Positions 9,167-15,488 of a stretch of DNA of 34,310 nucleotides are shown in pieces. A program made the translations under genes and the position numbers. Below the pieces are notes generated by a model. The model saw nothing but the letters and a program-made list of their open reading frames with translations. It was not told the DNA's origin and did not search any database. The stretch comes from Phycisphaerales bacterium (lineage in GTDB: Bacteria > Planctomycetota > Phycisphaerae > Phycisphaerales > UBA1924): NCBI GenBank assembly GCA_029260375.1, contig JAJDDI010000039.1, positions 1-34,310 of the forward strand. The letters are read 5' to 3'. Numbering within the stretch: position 1 is the first letter of the stretch; each line of letters opens with the position of its first letter.

Positions 9167-9698
9167 TGGGTTCCCCCCGGAGTTCGGCCTGGAGGTACGC
9201 GCGGGCGAATCGCCAGTCCATGCTGATCATCCTGGGGGAGACCTGCAGCACGCGCGCGATCCCTTGGATATCCATGCCGGAGAAAAGGCGGTACTCGGCG
9301 ACCTTCGCCGCCCGCGAGGACTCGAGCGCGAGGCTATTCATGGCTTCTTCGAGTTCGAGCAGGTCGAGAAGAAGCGGCTCGGCGGGGCCGGCAATCGGCT
9401 GGGCGAGCCGGATGTGGTGTGCACCTCCGCCCCGCTTCAGGGCGTGCCGCTTGCGTGCCGCGTCAAGGAGGTACCGGCGCATCGCCGTCGCCGCGCACGC
9501 GAAGAAGTAGTCGGCGCCCCGTTCGACCTCAGGGTTCGAGTTTCGCAGCGCCAGATACGCCTCGTGCACCACTGCGGTGGGTGTGAACGTGCGTTCAGCG
9601 TGCTCCCGCTCATAGAAGCTGCCGGCCAGAGCGCGAAGTCGGGCGTAGGTAGTTTCAAACAGTTCGTCGAGCGACTCGTTCATTGCGTTCGGGTTCAC
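9150..9698 (-). CDS. ECF RNA polymerase sigma factor, planctomycete (PF07638) type
   Basis: A 182-residue sigma factor that would direct RNA polymerase to a small regulon. Region 2 holds the family pattern TPTAVVHEAYLALRN and then FFACAATAMRRYLLDAARKRHA. Region 4 ends in the helix-turn-helix IARVLQVSPRMISMDWRFARAYL. I place the start at GTG 9698 because AGGAGG (complement of 9703-9708) sits 4 nt before it. The first in-frame ATG (9683) is 19 nt from that site, and an ATG at 9767 would add an implausible 23-residue leader. No anti-sigma gene is adjacent. The coupled downstream kinase (9166) takes that place, as in the ECF-kinase groups known from planctomycetes. Confidence 0.9.
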   Translation of the reverse strand: MNPNAMNESLDELFETTYARLRALAGSFYEREHAERTFTPTAVVHEAYLALRNSNPEVERGADYFFACAATAMRRYLLDAARKRHALKRGGGAHHIRLAQPIAGPAEPLLLDLLELEEAMNSLALESSRAAKVAEYRLFSGMDIQGIARVLQVSPRMISMDWRFARAYLQAELRGEPNGSAE

Positions 9699-9702
9699 CA
9701 CC

Positions 9703-9708
9703 CCTCCT
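9703..9708 (-). promoter_or_regulatory. Shine-Dalgarno deciding the sigma-factor start
   Basis: The complement reads AGGAGG, followed by GGTG and then the GTG at 9698. Spacing favours this GTG over the ATG at 9683. A small hairpin (CCGGGC-CGGC-GCCCGG on the plus strand, about 9716-9731) lies just upstream. Confidence 0.6.
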
Positions 9709-9766
9709 GGAACGCCGGGCCGGCGCCCGGAGAACCGTATCAGAACCGTAAACCTCGGCAAAGCCA

Positions 9767-9795
9767 AACATGCGGAACACCAGAGCGGTAATCAA
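9767..9795 (-). promoter_or_regulatory. Candidate sigma70-like promoter of the ECF-kinase pair
   Basis: On the minus strand TTGATT (complement of 9790-9795), a 17-bp spacer and CATGTT (complement of 9767-9772) are seen. The expected transcript would have a leader of about 60 nt before GTG 9698. That leader contains a direct repeat, GAACCGT at 9732-9738 and 9743-9749 on the plus strand. The match is moderate (4/6 and 3/6). Confidence 0.35.
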
Positions 9796-9857
9796 GGTTG
9801 GTTTTGCTGAATCCTGGAGCGCCTGGTTGGCGTATCAACGTGCAGGCCGTCGATAGT

Positions 9858-10352
9858 TCACCTGCTGCGTCGCGTGTACCGCGCGACCATGAACTCGACC
9901 CAGTCGCCGTCCGGACCCGGCGTGCGCGAGCGCAGCAGGCGGGTGTTGTCGTCCACGATCTCGATGACGTCCTGGTAGGGCGCCATCTTGCCCGGCTCGG
10001 TGAACGAGGGGCCCTCGGTGTTGAGCGGCAGGACCTTGGCGTTGTCCTCGAGCTGGCCCTCGTAGACGAACATGCTGGTCATGACCGAGCCGATCCAGTT
10101 GCCGACGTAGCGATCGCGGGCCGGGTCGAATCCGAGTGTCATCTGCATCGACATCTGGCCGGCATCGCCGGGTATCTCACCCTGGCCGCAGCACACGATC
10201 CAGAGATCGCCCAGCGCGCGCACGACCTCCGTGCCCGTGCTCTTGAGCTTGGGCTGGTCGGGGCCGAAGTCGGCCTCGGACTCAAAGGCCCACTCGCCGA
10301 CGAGTTGCTGGAGCCATTTGTGCTGTTGCTGGGCCTTGGCGTTGCAGTCCAT
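9858..10352 (-). CDS. DUF1579 family protein
   Basis: A 164-residue protein of the DUF1579 family (lipocalin-like beta-barrel fold, function not established). Typical features are the start with a helical stretch and LVGEWAFESE, then KSTGTEVVRALGDLWIV, TLGFDPARDRYVGNWIGSVM and a final FMVARYTR. No signal peptide or membrane segment is present, so it is probably cytoplasmic. The ATG at 10352 is preceded by AAAGGAA about 8 nt upstream. It lies 4 bp after the DUF4112 gene, so the two are one transcription unit. In-frame codons upstream of 10352 lie inside the DUF4112 gene and are not used. Confidence 0.85.
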   Translation of the reverse strand: MDCNAKAQQQHKWLQQLVGEWAFESEADFGPDQPKLKSTGTEVVRALGDLWIVCCGQGEIPGDAGQMSMQMTLGFDPARDRYVGNWIGSVMTSMFVYEGQLEDNAKVLPLNTEGPSFTEPGKMAPYQDVIEIVDDNTRLLRSRTPGPDGDWVEFMVARYTRRSR

Positions 10353-10356
10353 CGTG

Positions 10357-10722
10357 CTATTCCTTTGATCGGTCCCGGCGTTGCAGTTCCTCTTCGAGCA
10401 TGCGGAGCGTCCGCAGGTTCGGCTTGTACCAGAAGTCGAAGGCGTCGCCAAGGACCGGGATCGAGCCGACGGCCCAGTCGATGAGCACGACGCCGAGCAT
10501 CTGCAGCAGGACCGCCCGGCGGACCTTGCGCGCCCGTGCCTCGAACAGCACCACGAGCGAGAGCAGCATGCCCGCGGTGTCGCCCACGACGGGCAGCAGG
10601 CCCATGATCGGGTCGAGCCCGAACCGCCAGGACGTGCCCGGGACCTCGAAGGCGTCGTCGAGGAGGTGGGCGAGCTTGGCGGCGTGGGAGCGGGAGGCGT
10701 CGGGTTCGGGTGGGGGCGGCAT
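10357..10722 (-). CDS. DUF4112 membrane protein
   Basis: A 121-residue membrane protein recognised as DUF4112 by two repeats of the same pattern: FGLDPIMGLLPVVGDTAGM (about 34-52) and AVGSIPVLGDAFDFWYKPN (about 84-102). Each combines a Gly/Pro-Val-Gly-Asp motif with a hydrophobic helix. Function is unknown in general; the conserved Gly-Asp pairs suggest a structural role in the membrane. The start ATG at 10722 has no Shine-Dalgarno, but TACGGT lies exactly 6 nt upstream (complement of 10729-10734), which fits a leaderless transcript. It is the first gene of a pair with the DUF1579 gene. Confidence 0.85.
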   Translation of the reverse strand: MPPPPEPDASRSHAAKLAHLLDDAFEVPGTSWRFGLDPIMGLLPVVGDTAGMLLSLVVLFEARARKVRRAVLLQMLGVVLIDWAVGSIPVLGDAFDFWYKPNLRTLRMLEEELQRRDRSKE

Positions 10723-10728
10723 ATGAGG

Positions 10729-10734
10729 ACCGTA
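10729..10734 (-). promoter_or_regulatory. -10-like hexamer at a leaderless-type start (DUF4112)
   Basis: TACGGT on the minus strand, followed by 6 nt (CCTCAT) and the ATG at 10722. No convincing -35 element was found. Confidence 0.35.
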
Positions 10735-10794
10735 GGAGTGGCGCCTGTTTGTAGAGAGAAGGGCGGACTGGCTGGAAGCCCGCCCCCCCGAGAT

Positions 10795-10813
10795 GGCAGG
10801 CGGGACGCCTGCC
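10795..10813 (-). terminator. Hairpin after the M20 hydrolase gene
   Basis: A perfect 8-bp stem GGCAGGCG/CGCCTGCC with a 3-nt loop starts 8 bp beyond the hydrolase stop. There is no U-run. The sequence resembles dispersed GC-rich palindromic (REP-like) elements seen in some genomes, but only one copy is present in this window. Confidence 0.4.
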
Positions 10814-10820
10814 CCACTGG

Positions 10821-12146
10821 CTACTGGTTCTTGCCGAGGATCTCCAACGCCGCGACGGTCATCGCCTCAACGCCCGCGGTGATGGTCGGCTCGGCGTCGG
10901 GCGCGAAGTAGGGCGTGTGCAGGCTGGGCAGCGTCTGGCCCTTGGCTATCGCCTGGTCGTACATCTCCTGCTCGATGGCGCCCACGCGGAACATCAGGCT
11001 CGGGATGCGCGGGTCCTGGCGCCCGTAGCGGGCGAAGTCCTCGCCGCCCATCACCGGGCTCCCGGGCAGGACGCGGTCTTCGCCCAGGCGGTCGCCCACG
11101 ACCTTCTTGATGCGGGCCGTGAGCTCCGGGTCGTTGTACAGGGACGGCGTGAACTCGTCCTTGACGACGACCTCGGGGAGCTTGTCCTCGGGGATGCCGA
11201 AGGCCCGGGCGTTGCCGATGGCGATGCGCTCGATGGCCGCGAGCAGCGTGGCGCGGGTGTTGTCGTCGTAGCTGCGGACGGTGATCTGCAGGTCGGCCCG
11301 CTCGGAGATGATGTTGTGCTTGGTTCCGGCGTGGATAGAACCAACCGTCACGACGGCCGGGGCCTGCGGGTCGATCTCGCGGGCGACGATGGTCTGCAGG
11401 TCCATGATGATCGCGGCGGCCAGGACGACGGGGTCTTTGGTCGTGTGCGGCGCCGAGCCGTGCCCGCCGATGCCGTGGATGGTGATGTCCACCGAGTCAA
11501 CGTTGGCCATGGCCCAGCCGGGGACAAAGGCCACACTCCCGGCGGGGTGGTTGGATGAGACGTGGAAGGCGAGGTTGAAATCTGGCCTCGGGAAGCGGGT
11601 GAAGAGCCCGTCCTCGAGCATGGCCTTGGCGCCGGCGCCGCGTTCTTCGGCGGGCTGGCCGATCATCATGAGGGTGCCCGACCACTGGCCGCGCATGTCC
11701 ATGAGGCGGCGGGCGACGCCGACGAGGCAGGTCATGTGCACGTCGTGCCCGCAGGCGTGCATGACGGACACCTCCTGCCCGGTCTGCTCGGTGGCTCTGG
11801 CCTTGGAGGCGTAGGGGAGGCCCGTGCGTTCTTCGACGGGGAGGGCGTCGAGGTCGGAGCGGATCATCAGCGTCGGCCCCTCGCCGTTCTCGAAGAGGGC
11901 GACGAAGCCGTGCCCGCCGACGTTCTCGGTGACGCTCAGCCCCGCGGCCCGCAGCTCGCGCGCCAGGCGTTTGGCGGTGTTTGCCTCCTGGAAGCTGAGT
12001 TCGGGGTTGGCATGAAGATGGTGGTAGAGGGCTTCGAGGGATTGGTAGTCGCTCTCGATGGCGTTGGACAGGGCGTCCTGGGCGAGGGCGGGGGCGGCGA
12101 GCATCGCGCAGGCGGCGAGGACGGCGGTTCGGAGTGGCGTCTTCAT
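10821..12146 (-). CDS. Exported M20 family metallo-amidohydrolase
   Basis: A 441-residue amidohydrolase of the M20D type (hippurate hydrolase, IAA-amino-acid hydrolase and N-acyl amino acid hydrolase relatives), cleaving amide bonds of N-acylated amino acids or similar. A Sec signal peptide is clear (1-22, ending APALA before Gln23), so it acts outside the cytoplasm. Metal-site motifs are visible: SDLDALPV (97-104), MHACGHDVH (129-137), QPAEERGAGA (164-173) with Glu167/Glu168, FHVSSNH (194-200) and MGGEDFARYG near the C terminus. An upstream in-frame extension to 12434 overlaps the next gene and is low-complexity, so it is rejected. The ATG has no Shine-Dalgarno but has TATCGT 6 nt upstream. 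Confidence 0.92.
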   Translation of the reverse strand: MKTPLRTAVLAACAMLAAPALAQDALSNAIESDYQSLEALYHHLHANPELSFQEANTAKRLARELRAAGLSVTENVGGHGFVALFENGEGPTLMIRSDLDALPVEERTGLPYASKARATEQTGQEVSVMHACGHDVHMTCLVGVARRLMDMRGQWSGTLMMIGQPAEERGAGAKAMLEDGLFTRFPRPDFNLAFHVSSNHPAGSVAFVPGWAMANVDSVDITIHGIGGHGSAPHTTKDPVVLAAAIIMDLQTIVAREIDPQAPAVVTVGSIHAGTKHNIISERADLQITVRSYDDNTRATLLAAIERIAIGNARAFGIPEDKLPEVVVKDEFTPSLYNDPELTARIKKVVGDRLGEDRVLPGSPVMGGEDFARYGRQDPRIPSLMFRVGAIEQEMYDQAIAKGQTLPSLHTPYFAPDAEPTITAGVEAMTVAALEILGKNQ

Positions 12147-12152
12147 GGGGGC

Positions 12153-12158
12153 ACGATA
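12153..12158 (-). promoter_or_regulatory. -10-like hexamer at a leaderless-type start (M20 hydrolase)
   Basis: TATCGT on the minus strand followed by 6 nt (GCCCCC) and the ATG at 12146. No good -35 was found at 16-18 nt. Confidence 0.4.
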
Positions 12159-12175
12159 GCAGGTTCCAATTGAGA

Positions 12176-12829
12176 AACGGAGCGATCGGAACGGACCGCG
12201 ATAGGCTGGTGAAGGGAGCGTTCTAGGGCGTTCGGGACAATGTGGCGTTGGTGTTGAAAGGGGTGGTGATGGGTGGACCCGGGTCAGTAAGACACTTGCT
12301 GCGTCAGTATGCGAAAGTGCTGGATGAGCTTCAGGGCACGGATGCCGTTCGGAGTAAGAACAACCCTGTCGGTGATTATGCTGAGTGGATCGTTGCTCAG
12401 GCGCTTGGGTTGACCTTGGTTGGGCGTTCATCAAAGGGATTTGATGCCACGGATAAGGACAATGTGAAGTATGAGATCAAGGCGCGCAGGATTACAACAG
12501 AAAACGGATCGAGGCGTGTATCAGCTATTCGCGGTTTGCAAGACAGGCACTTTGATTGGCTGATTGGTGTGCTGTTCGCGCATGATTTTGATGTGATTCG
12601 AGTTGCCAAAATTCCATGGCATGTCGTTGTGGAATACTCGTCCCACAATAAGCACACGAACTCAGCGATCTTCTATCTGCGTGATCAGATCTGGGAAGAA
12701 AACGATGTGATCGACATCACAGAGATGATTCGCTCAGTCGCCGAGGCCCTTGAGTGAGAATGGCGCTTGCAATAGCGATTCTCCAGGACTTGCCGACACC
12801 AGAAGAGGGCGCCTTGATTGCAACGGAGC
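12176..12829. repeat. 8-bp direct repeat flanking the low-GC gene; right copy at the tRNA-Ser 3' end
   Basis: AACGGAGC occurs at 12176-12183 and at 12822-12829. The right copy spans the discriminator and last acceptor bases of tRNA-Ser. Between the copies lies the only clearly low-GC gene of the window. This is what a small tRNA-targeted insertion would leave, but 8 bp is short and there is no integrase. A separate inverted repeat (TTGCAAT at 12769-12775, ATTGCAA at 12817-12823) lies between the gene and the tRNA. Confidence 0.3.
12269..12757 (+). CDS. Low-GC orphan gene, DUF6998-like PD-(D/E)XK nuclease-fold protein
   Basis: A 162-residue protein resembling the DUF6998 group, which I associate with restriction-endonuclease-like folds. 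A candidate catalytic set is visible: Glu39 in GDYAEWIVAQALG, Asp59 in KGFDATD and Glu69-Ile-Lys71 in YEIKARR, the D...ExK order of PD-(D/E)XK enzymes. The C-terminal half (FDWLIGVLFAHDFDVIRVAKIP) is typical of that group. I chose ATG 12269, with AAAGGGG 5 nt before it, over GTG 12242. Base composition is near 50% GC against about 70% around it, with many NNA/NNT codons, so recent transfer is likely. No methylase or partner gene is adjacent. The nuclease fold is an inference from motifs. Confidence 0.7.
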   Translation: MGGPGSVRHLLRQYAKVLDELQGTDAVRSKNNPVGDYAEWIVAQALGLTLVGRSSKGFDATDKDNVKYEIKARRITTENGSRRVSAIRGLQDRHFDWLIGVLFAHDFDVIRVAKIPWHVVVEYSSHNKHTNSAIFYLRDQIWEENDVIDITEMIRSVAEALE

Positions 12830-12910
12830 CGGTGGGATTCGAACCCACGGAACCCTTTCGGGTTCACTCGATTTCAAGTCGAGCGCCTTTAGCCGCTCAG
12901 CCACAGCTCC
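12824..12910 (-). tRNA. tRNA-Ser (anticodon UGA)
   Basis: An 87-nt type II tRNA on the minus strand. The acceptor GGAGCTG (complement of 12904-12910) pairs with CGGCTCC at the 3' end with one T-G pair, and the discriminator is G (12824). The D-arm reads GGCTGAGCGGCTAAAGGC. The anticodon loop CTTGAAA carries TGA at 12874-12876. A long variable arm (GAACCCGAAAGGGTTC) identifies serine. The T-loop is GGTTCGAATCC. CCA is not encoded. It reads UCN codons, chiefly UCA. Confidence 0.97.
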
Positions 12911-12936
12911 GGGGGCGCGATCTCCGCGCCGGGGCA

Positions 12937-12964
12937 AGCGTACACCCACCGGGCGGCGGCTCAA
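12937..12964 (-). promoter_or_regulatory. Promoter of tRNA-Ser
   Basis: On the minus strand TTGAGC (complement of 12959-12964), 16 bp and TACGCT (complement of 12937-12942) are seen, placing the transcript start about 20 nt before the tRNA. It overlaps the leader region of the divergent cyclodeaminase gene. Confidence 0.55.
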
Positions 12965-12972
12965 GGCGGGCA

Positions 12973-12992
12973 TACGATCTGGCCCCAGGAGG
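12973..12992 (+). promoter_or_regulatory. -10-like hexamer and Shine-Dalgarno of the cyclodeaminase operon
   Basis: TACGAT (12973-12978) is followed by AGGAGG (12987-12992), 6 nt before GTG 12999. The ribosome site fixes the start; longer in-frame starts would run through the tRNA gene. No good -35 is visible. Confidence 0.5.
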
Positions 12993-12998
12993 TCCGCC

Positions 12999-13619
12999 GT
13001 GAGCCCGATCGAGACCCTGACGTTCGCCCAGCTGCTCGACGAACTGGCGGCCAAGACGCCGGCGCCCGGGGGCGGGGCCGTGGCGGGGGCGGTGGGGGCG
13101 CTGGCGGGGGCCCTGGGCGGGATGGTGGTGGCCTACTCCGAGGGCAAGCGGTCGCTGGCGGAGCACGCGGATGAGCTGGAGTCGGCCGCGAAGAAGCTGC
13201 GGATGGCCCGGGGCCTGATGCTGGCGCTGGCCCGCGAGGACGCTCAGGCGTACGCCCTGCTGACGGAGCTGCGGAAGCTGCCTCAGGATGACGCCCGGCG
13301 CGTTGCGGAGGAGCCCGAGGTCCGGGCGGCGGTGCTGGGGGCGCCGCGGGCGACGCTGGCCGCGGCGATGGACCTGCTGCGGCTGCTCGAGACGCTGGCG
13401 CCGATCTCGAACAAATGGCTGCACTCGGACCTGGCGGTGGCGGCGGTGCTGGCCGAGGCGACGGCCCGCTCTGCGTGGTGGAACGTCCGCGTGAACCTGT
13501 CGATGGCGGAGGAGTCGGAACGAAAGGGCATCGTCCGCGACGGGCTGGCGTCGCTGGAGGACGCGCGGACCAGGCGTGAGCGGATCGAGCGCGCCTGCAG
13601 CGAGGGGTCCAGCTCATGA
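12999..13619 (+). CDS. Cyclodeaminase/cyclohydrolase (FTCD C-terminal family)
   Basis: A 206-residue all-helical protein of the formiminotetrahydrofolate cyclodeaminase / methenyltetrahydrofolate cyclohydrolase family, acting in one-carbon folate metabolism in the cytoplasm. The family signature is at the N terminus, LLDELAAKTPAPGGGAVAG (12-30), followed by Gly/Ala-rich helices and SEGKRS. It is a stand-alone domain without the formiminotransferase part of the fused animal enzyme, as is common in bacteria, and no histidine-degradation gene is near. The reaction (formimino-THF deamination or methenyl-THF hydrolysis) cannot be decided from sequence. The stop overlaps the next start (ATGA at 13616), so it is coupled to the phosphatase gene. 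Confidence 0.87.
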   Translation: MSPIETLTFAQLLDELAAKTPAPGGGAVAGAVGALAGALGGMVVAYSEGKRSLAEHADELESAAKKLRMARGLMLALAREDAQAYALLTELRKLPQDDARRVAEEPEVRAAVLGAPRATLAAAMDLLRLLETLAPISNKWLHSDLAVAAVLAEATARSAWWNVRVNLSMAEESERKGIVRDGLASLEDARTRRERIERACSEGSSS

Positions 13620-14962
13620 CACGGGGCGCCGAGCAGATCAGCGTCCAGCGGGCCGACCTCGGCGCCAACGCGACGCTCCGTGAGCTGACCGCGCTGCTGC
13701 GATCGGGCAGCACGATCCACGACCCGGCCCAGATGCTCGCGCACTACGCCTCCTGGTTCGGGCGCGATCCCGCGGCGATCGCGACGGACCTGTTCGTGAC
13801 CGTCTCCCGGCGGGACATGCCCGAGGGTGATTACAAGCTCACGCGCGTGCTCACCGCGCGCCAGCGCCTCGACACGGGCGGCGACGCCCCAAACCCCTGG
13901 CGCGAGTGGGAGCGCCTGCCTGTCGGGCGGGGCGGGCTGATCGGGATGATTCTGGAGCGGGACGAGCCGCAGCTGCTCACGGGGTTGAACATCCCGTCGG
14001 ACCCGGTGCTGGGCGAACTGCTGGCGTCGATGCGCGCGTGCATGGCGACCCCGCACTACGACGAGGGGGAGGCGCTTAACTGGGCGATCCAGTTCTCGAT
14101 GGACCCGGCGCGCTGGTCACCCGAGGACGTGGAGAGATCGCTGCTCAACGGGAACCTGCTGGGCACGGCGACGCGCAACCTCGTCTCCCGCCAGCAGGCG
14201 CAGATCCTCAACGCCAAGCTCGAGTCGCAGATGGACGAGGTCGCCCGCGTGCAGCGGTCGCTGCTGCCCGACAAGACGCCCGACATCGCGGGGCTCAGGA
14301 TCGCGACGAGCTACCTGACGAGCGAGAAGGCGGGCGGCGACTACTACGACTTCGTTCACTTCGGCGACGGGCGGTGGGGGATCATGATCGCGGACGTCTC
14401 GGGGCACGGGCCCGCCGCGGCGACGGTCATGGCCATGCTCCACGCCTACCTGCACGGGCTCACCAAGGAACGCATGACCCCCAAGAGGAGCATCGCGGAG
14501 ATCAACTCCCGCCTGTACCAGTCGCTGCACGAGGGCATGTTCGTCACGGCGATGTTCATGCACTACGACGCGGGCAGCGGCGACTTGGACTTCGTGCTGT
14601 GCGGGCACCCACCGGCGCGGGTGCGCCGGGCGGACGGGCGCGTCGAGGCGCTCGAGGGCGAGGCGCTGCTGCCCATGGGCATCGTCGAGCCCTACGACCT
14701 CGCCTCGACCAAGGCCACGCTCAACCCGGGCGACACGCTCGTGATGTACACCGACGGCATCACCGAGGCGGCCCGGCTCAACGAGCAAGGCAAGCGCGAC
14801 ATGTTCGGGCTCGACCGCCTCGACGACGCGATCCGCGCCTGCACCGGGCAGCCCCCGTGCGTGATCGACTCGGTTCACAAGGCGCTGTACGAGCACGTCG
14901 GGTCCATGACCCGCGACGACGACCAAACCCTCATCGTCCTGCGGCGCGAGGACGACGCGTGA
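13616..14962 (+). CDS. SpoIIE/RsbU-type PP2C phosphatase with N-terminal GAF-like domain
   Basis: A 448-residue cytoplasmic serine phosphatase of the SpoIIE class, which usually dephosphorylates STAS-domain anti-anti-sigma factors. An N-terminal sensory region (about 15-165) resembles a GAF domain, and a helical linker (190-218, QAQILNAKLESQMDEVARVQ) joins it to the catalytic domain. Metal-binding motifs are intact: GGDYYD (240-245), ADVSGHG (259-265), VMYTDGITEA (376-385) and DDDQT (434-438). No STAS, anti-sigma or sigma gene lies in this operon, so its partner is elsewhere. It is coupled to the cyclodeaminase before (ATGA) and to the Cys-cluster protein after it (GTGA). Confidence 0.92.
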   Translation: MTRGAEQISVQRADLGANATLRELTALLRSGSTIHDPAQMLAHYASWFGRDPAAIATDLFVTVSRRDMPEGDYKLTRVLTARQRLDTGGDAPNPWREWERLPVGRGGLIGMILERDEPQLLTGLNIPSDPVLGELLASMRACMATPHYDEGEALNWAIQFSMDPARWSPEDVERSLLNGNLLGTATRNLVSRQQAQILNAKLESQMDEVARVQRSLLPDKTPDIAGLRIATSYLTSEKAGGDYYDFVHFGDGRWGIMIADVSGHGPAAATVMAMLHAYLHGLTKERMTPKRSIAEINSRLYQSLHEGMFVTAMFMHYDAGSGDLDFVLCGHPPARVRRADGRVEALEGEALLPMGIVEPYDLASTKATLNPGDTLVMYTDGITEAARLNEQGKRDMFGLDRLDDAIRACTGQPPCVIDSVHKALYEHVGSMTRDDDQTLIVLRREDDA

Positions 14963-15435
14963 GCGATCGCGAGTGGTTTGACGAGCCCGACCCCACGGGC
15001 GCATCGGGCACGGGCGAGGTCGGCCTGCGGTTCACCTGCACGAGTTGCGGCGCCTGCTGCACCGGGCCCGAGGGCTACGTGAGCTTCTCTGACGACGAGG
15101 GCCGGGCCATCGCCGGGCGTCTCGGGATCTCGCACGAGGCGTTCATGCGTGACTACACCCGCGACACGATCGAGGGGCGGTCGCTGACCGAGCGGCAGAC
15201 CGAGCACGGGTACGACTGCGTGTTTCTTGATCGCGAGACGATCCCGGGCAAGGCGATCTGCGCGGTGTATGAGGATCGCCCCGGGCAGTGCCGGACGTGG
15301 CCGTTCTGGGCGGTGAATCTCCGCTCCCGCAAGCACTGGCGGTCGGCCTCTCGCGGGTGCCCGGGGATGGATACGGGCGAGCTTCACACGCCGGCGCAGG
15401 TGAGATTGACGCGGGAACGCGACGAGATCGACTGA
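14959..15435 (+). CDS. YkgJ-family cysteine cluster protein
   Basis: A 158-residue protein with the conserved metal-chelating pattern of the YkgJ/CxxCxxCC family: FTCTSCGACCTGPEGYVSF near residue 25-45, a mid-chain DCVFLD, then ICAVYEDRPGQCRTWPFW and a late CPGMD. These Cys residues are thought to bind zinc or iron, and the biochemical role of the family is not settled. The GTG start at 14959 overlaps the phosphatase stop (GTGA), so it is the third gene of the operon. No signal or membrane segment is present. It ends 53 bp before the peptidase gene. Confidence 0.87.
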   Translation: MSDREWFDEPDPTGASGTGEVGLRFTCTSCGACCTGPEGYVSFSDDEGRAIAGRLGISHEAFMRDYTRDTIEGRSLTERQTEHGYDCVFLDRETIPGKAICAVYEDRPGQCRTWPFWAVNLRSRKHWRSASRGCPGMDTGELHTPAQVRLTRERDEID

Positions 15436-15443
15436 GCGGGCCG

Positions 15444-15480
15444 TATGATGGTCTCGCAACAGAATCTGTTTTTTGAGGAG
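15444..15480 (+). promoter_or_regulatory. -10 hexamer and Shine-Dalgarno of the M3 peptidase gene
   Basis: TATGAT (15444-15449) is 5/6 of the consensus. GAGGAG (15475-15480) lies 8 nt before ATG 15489 and decides that start; an in-frame GTG at 15480 overlaps the ribosome site itself. No good -35 is visible at 16-18 bp. Confidence 0.5.
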
Positions 15481-15488
15481 TGAACCCT

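Noticed and set aside
10795..10813. REP family or CRISPR-like repeat
   Set aside because: The palindrome occurs once in the window; no array or second copy was found, so it is listed only as a hairpin.
12147..12434. N-terminal extension of the M20 hydrolase
   Set aside because: It would precede a clear signal peptide, overlap the divergent low-GC gene and is Ser/Pro/His low-complexity.
12750..12998. Upstream in-frame part of the cyclodeaminase
   Set aside because: It reads through the tRNA-Ser gene; the AGGAGG site and GTG at 12999 mark the real start.
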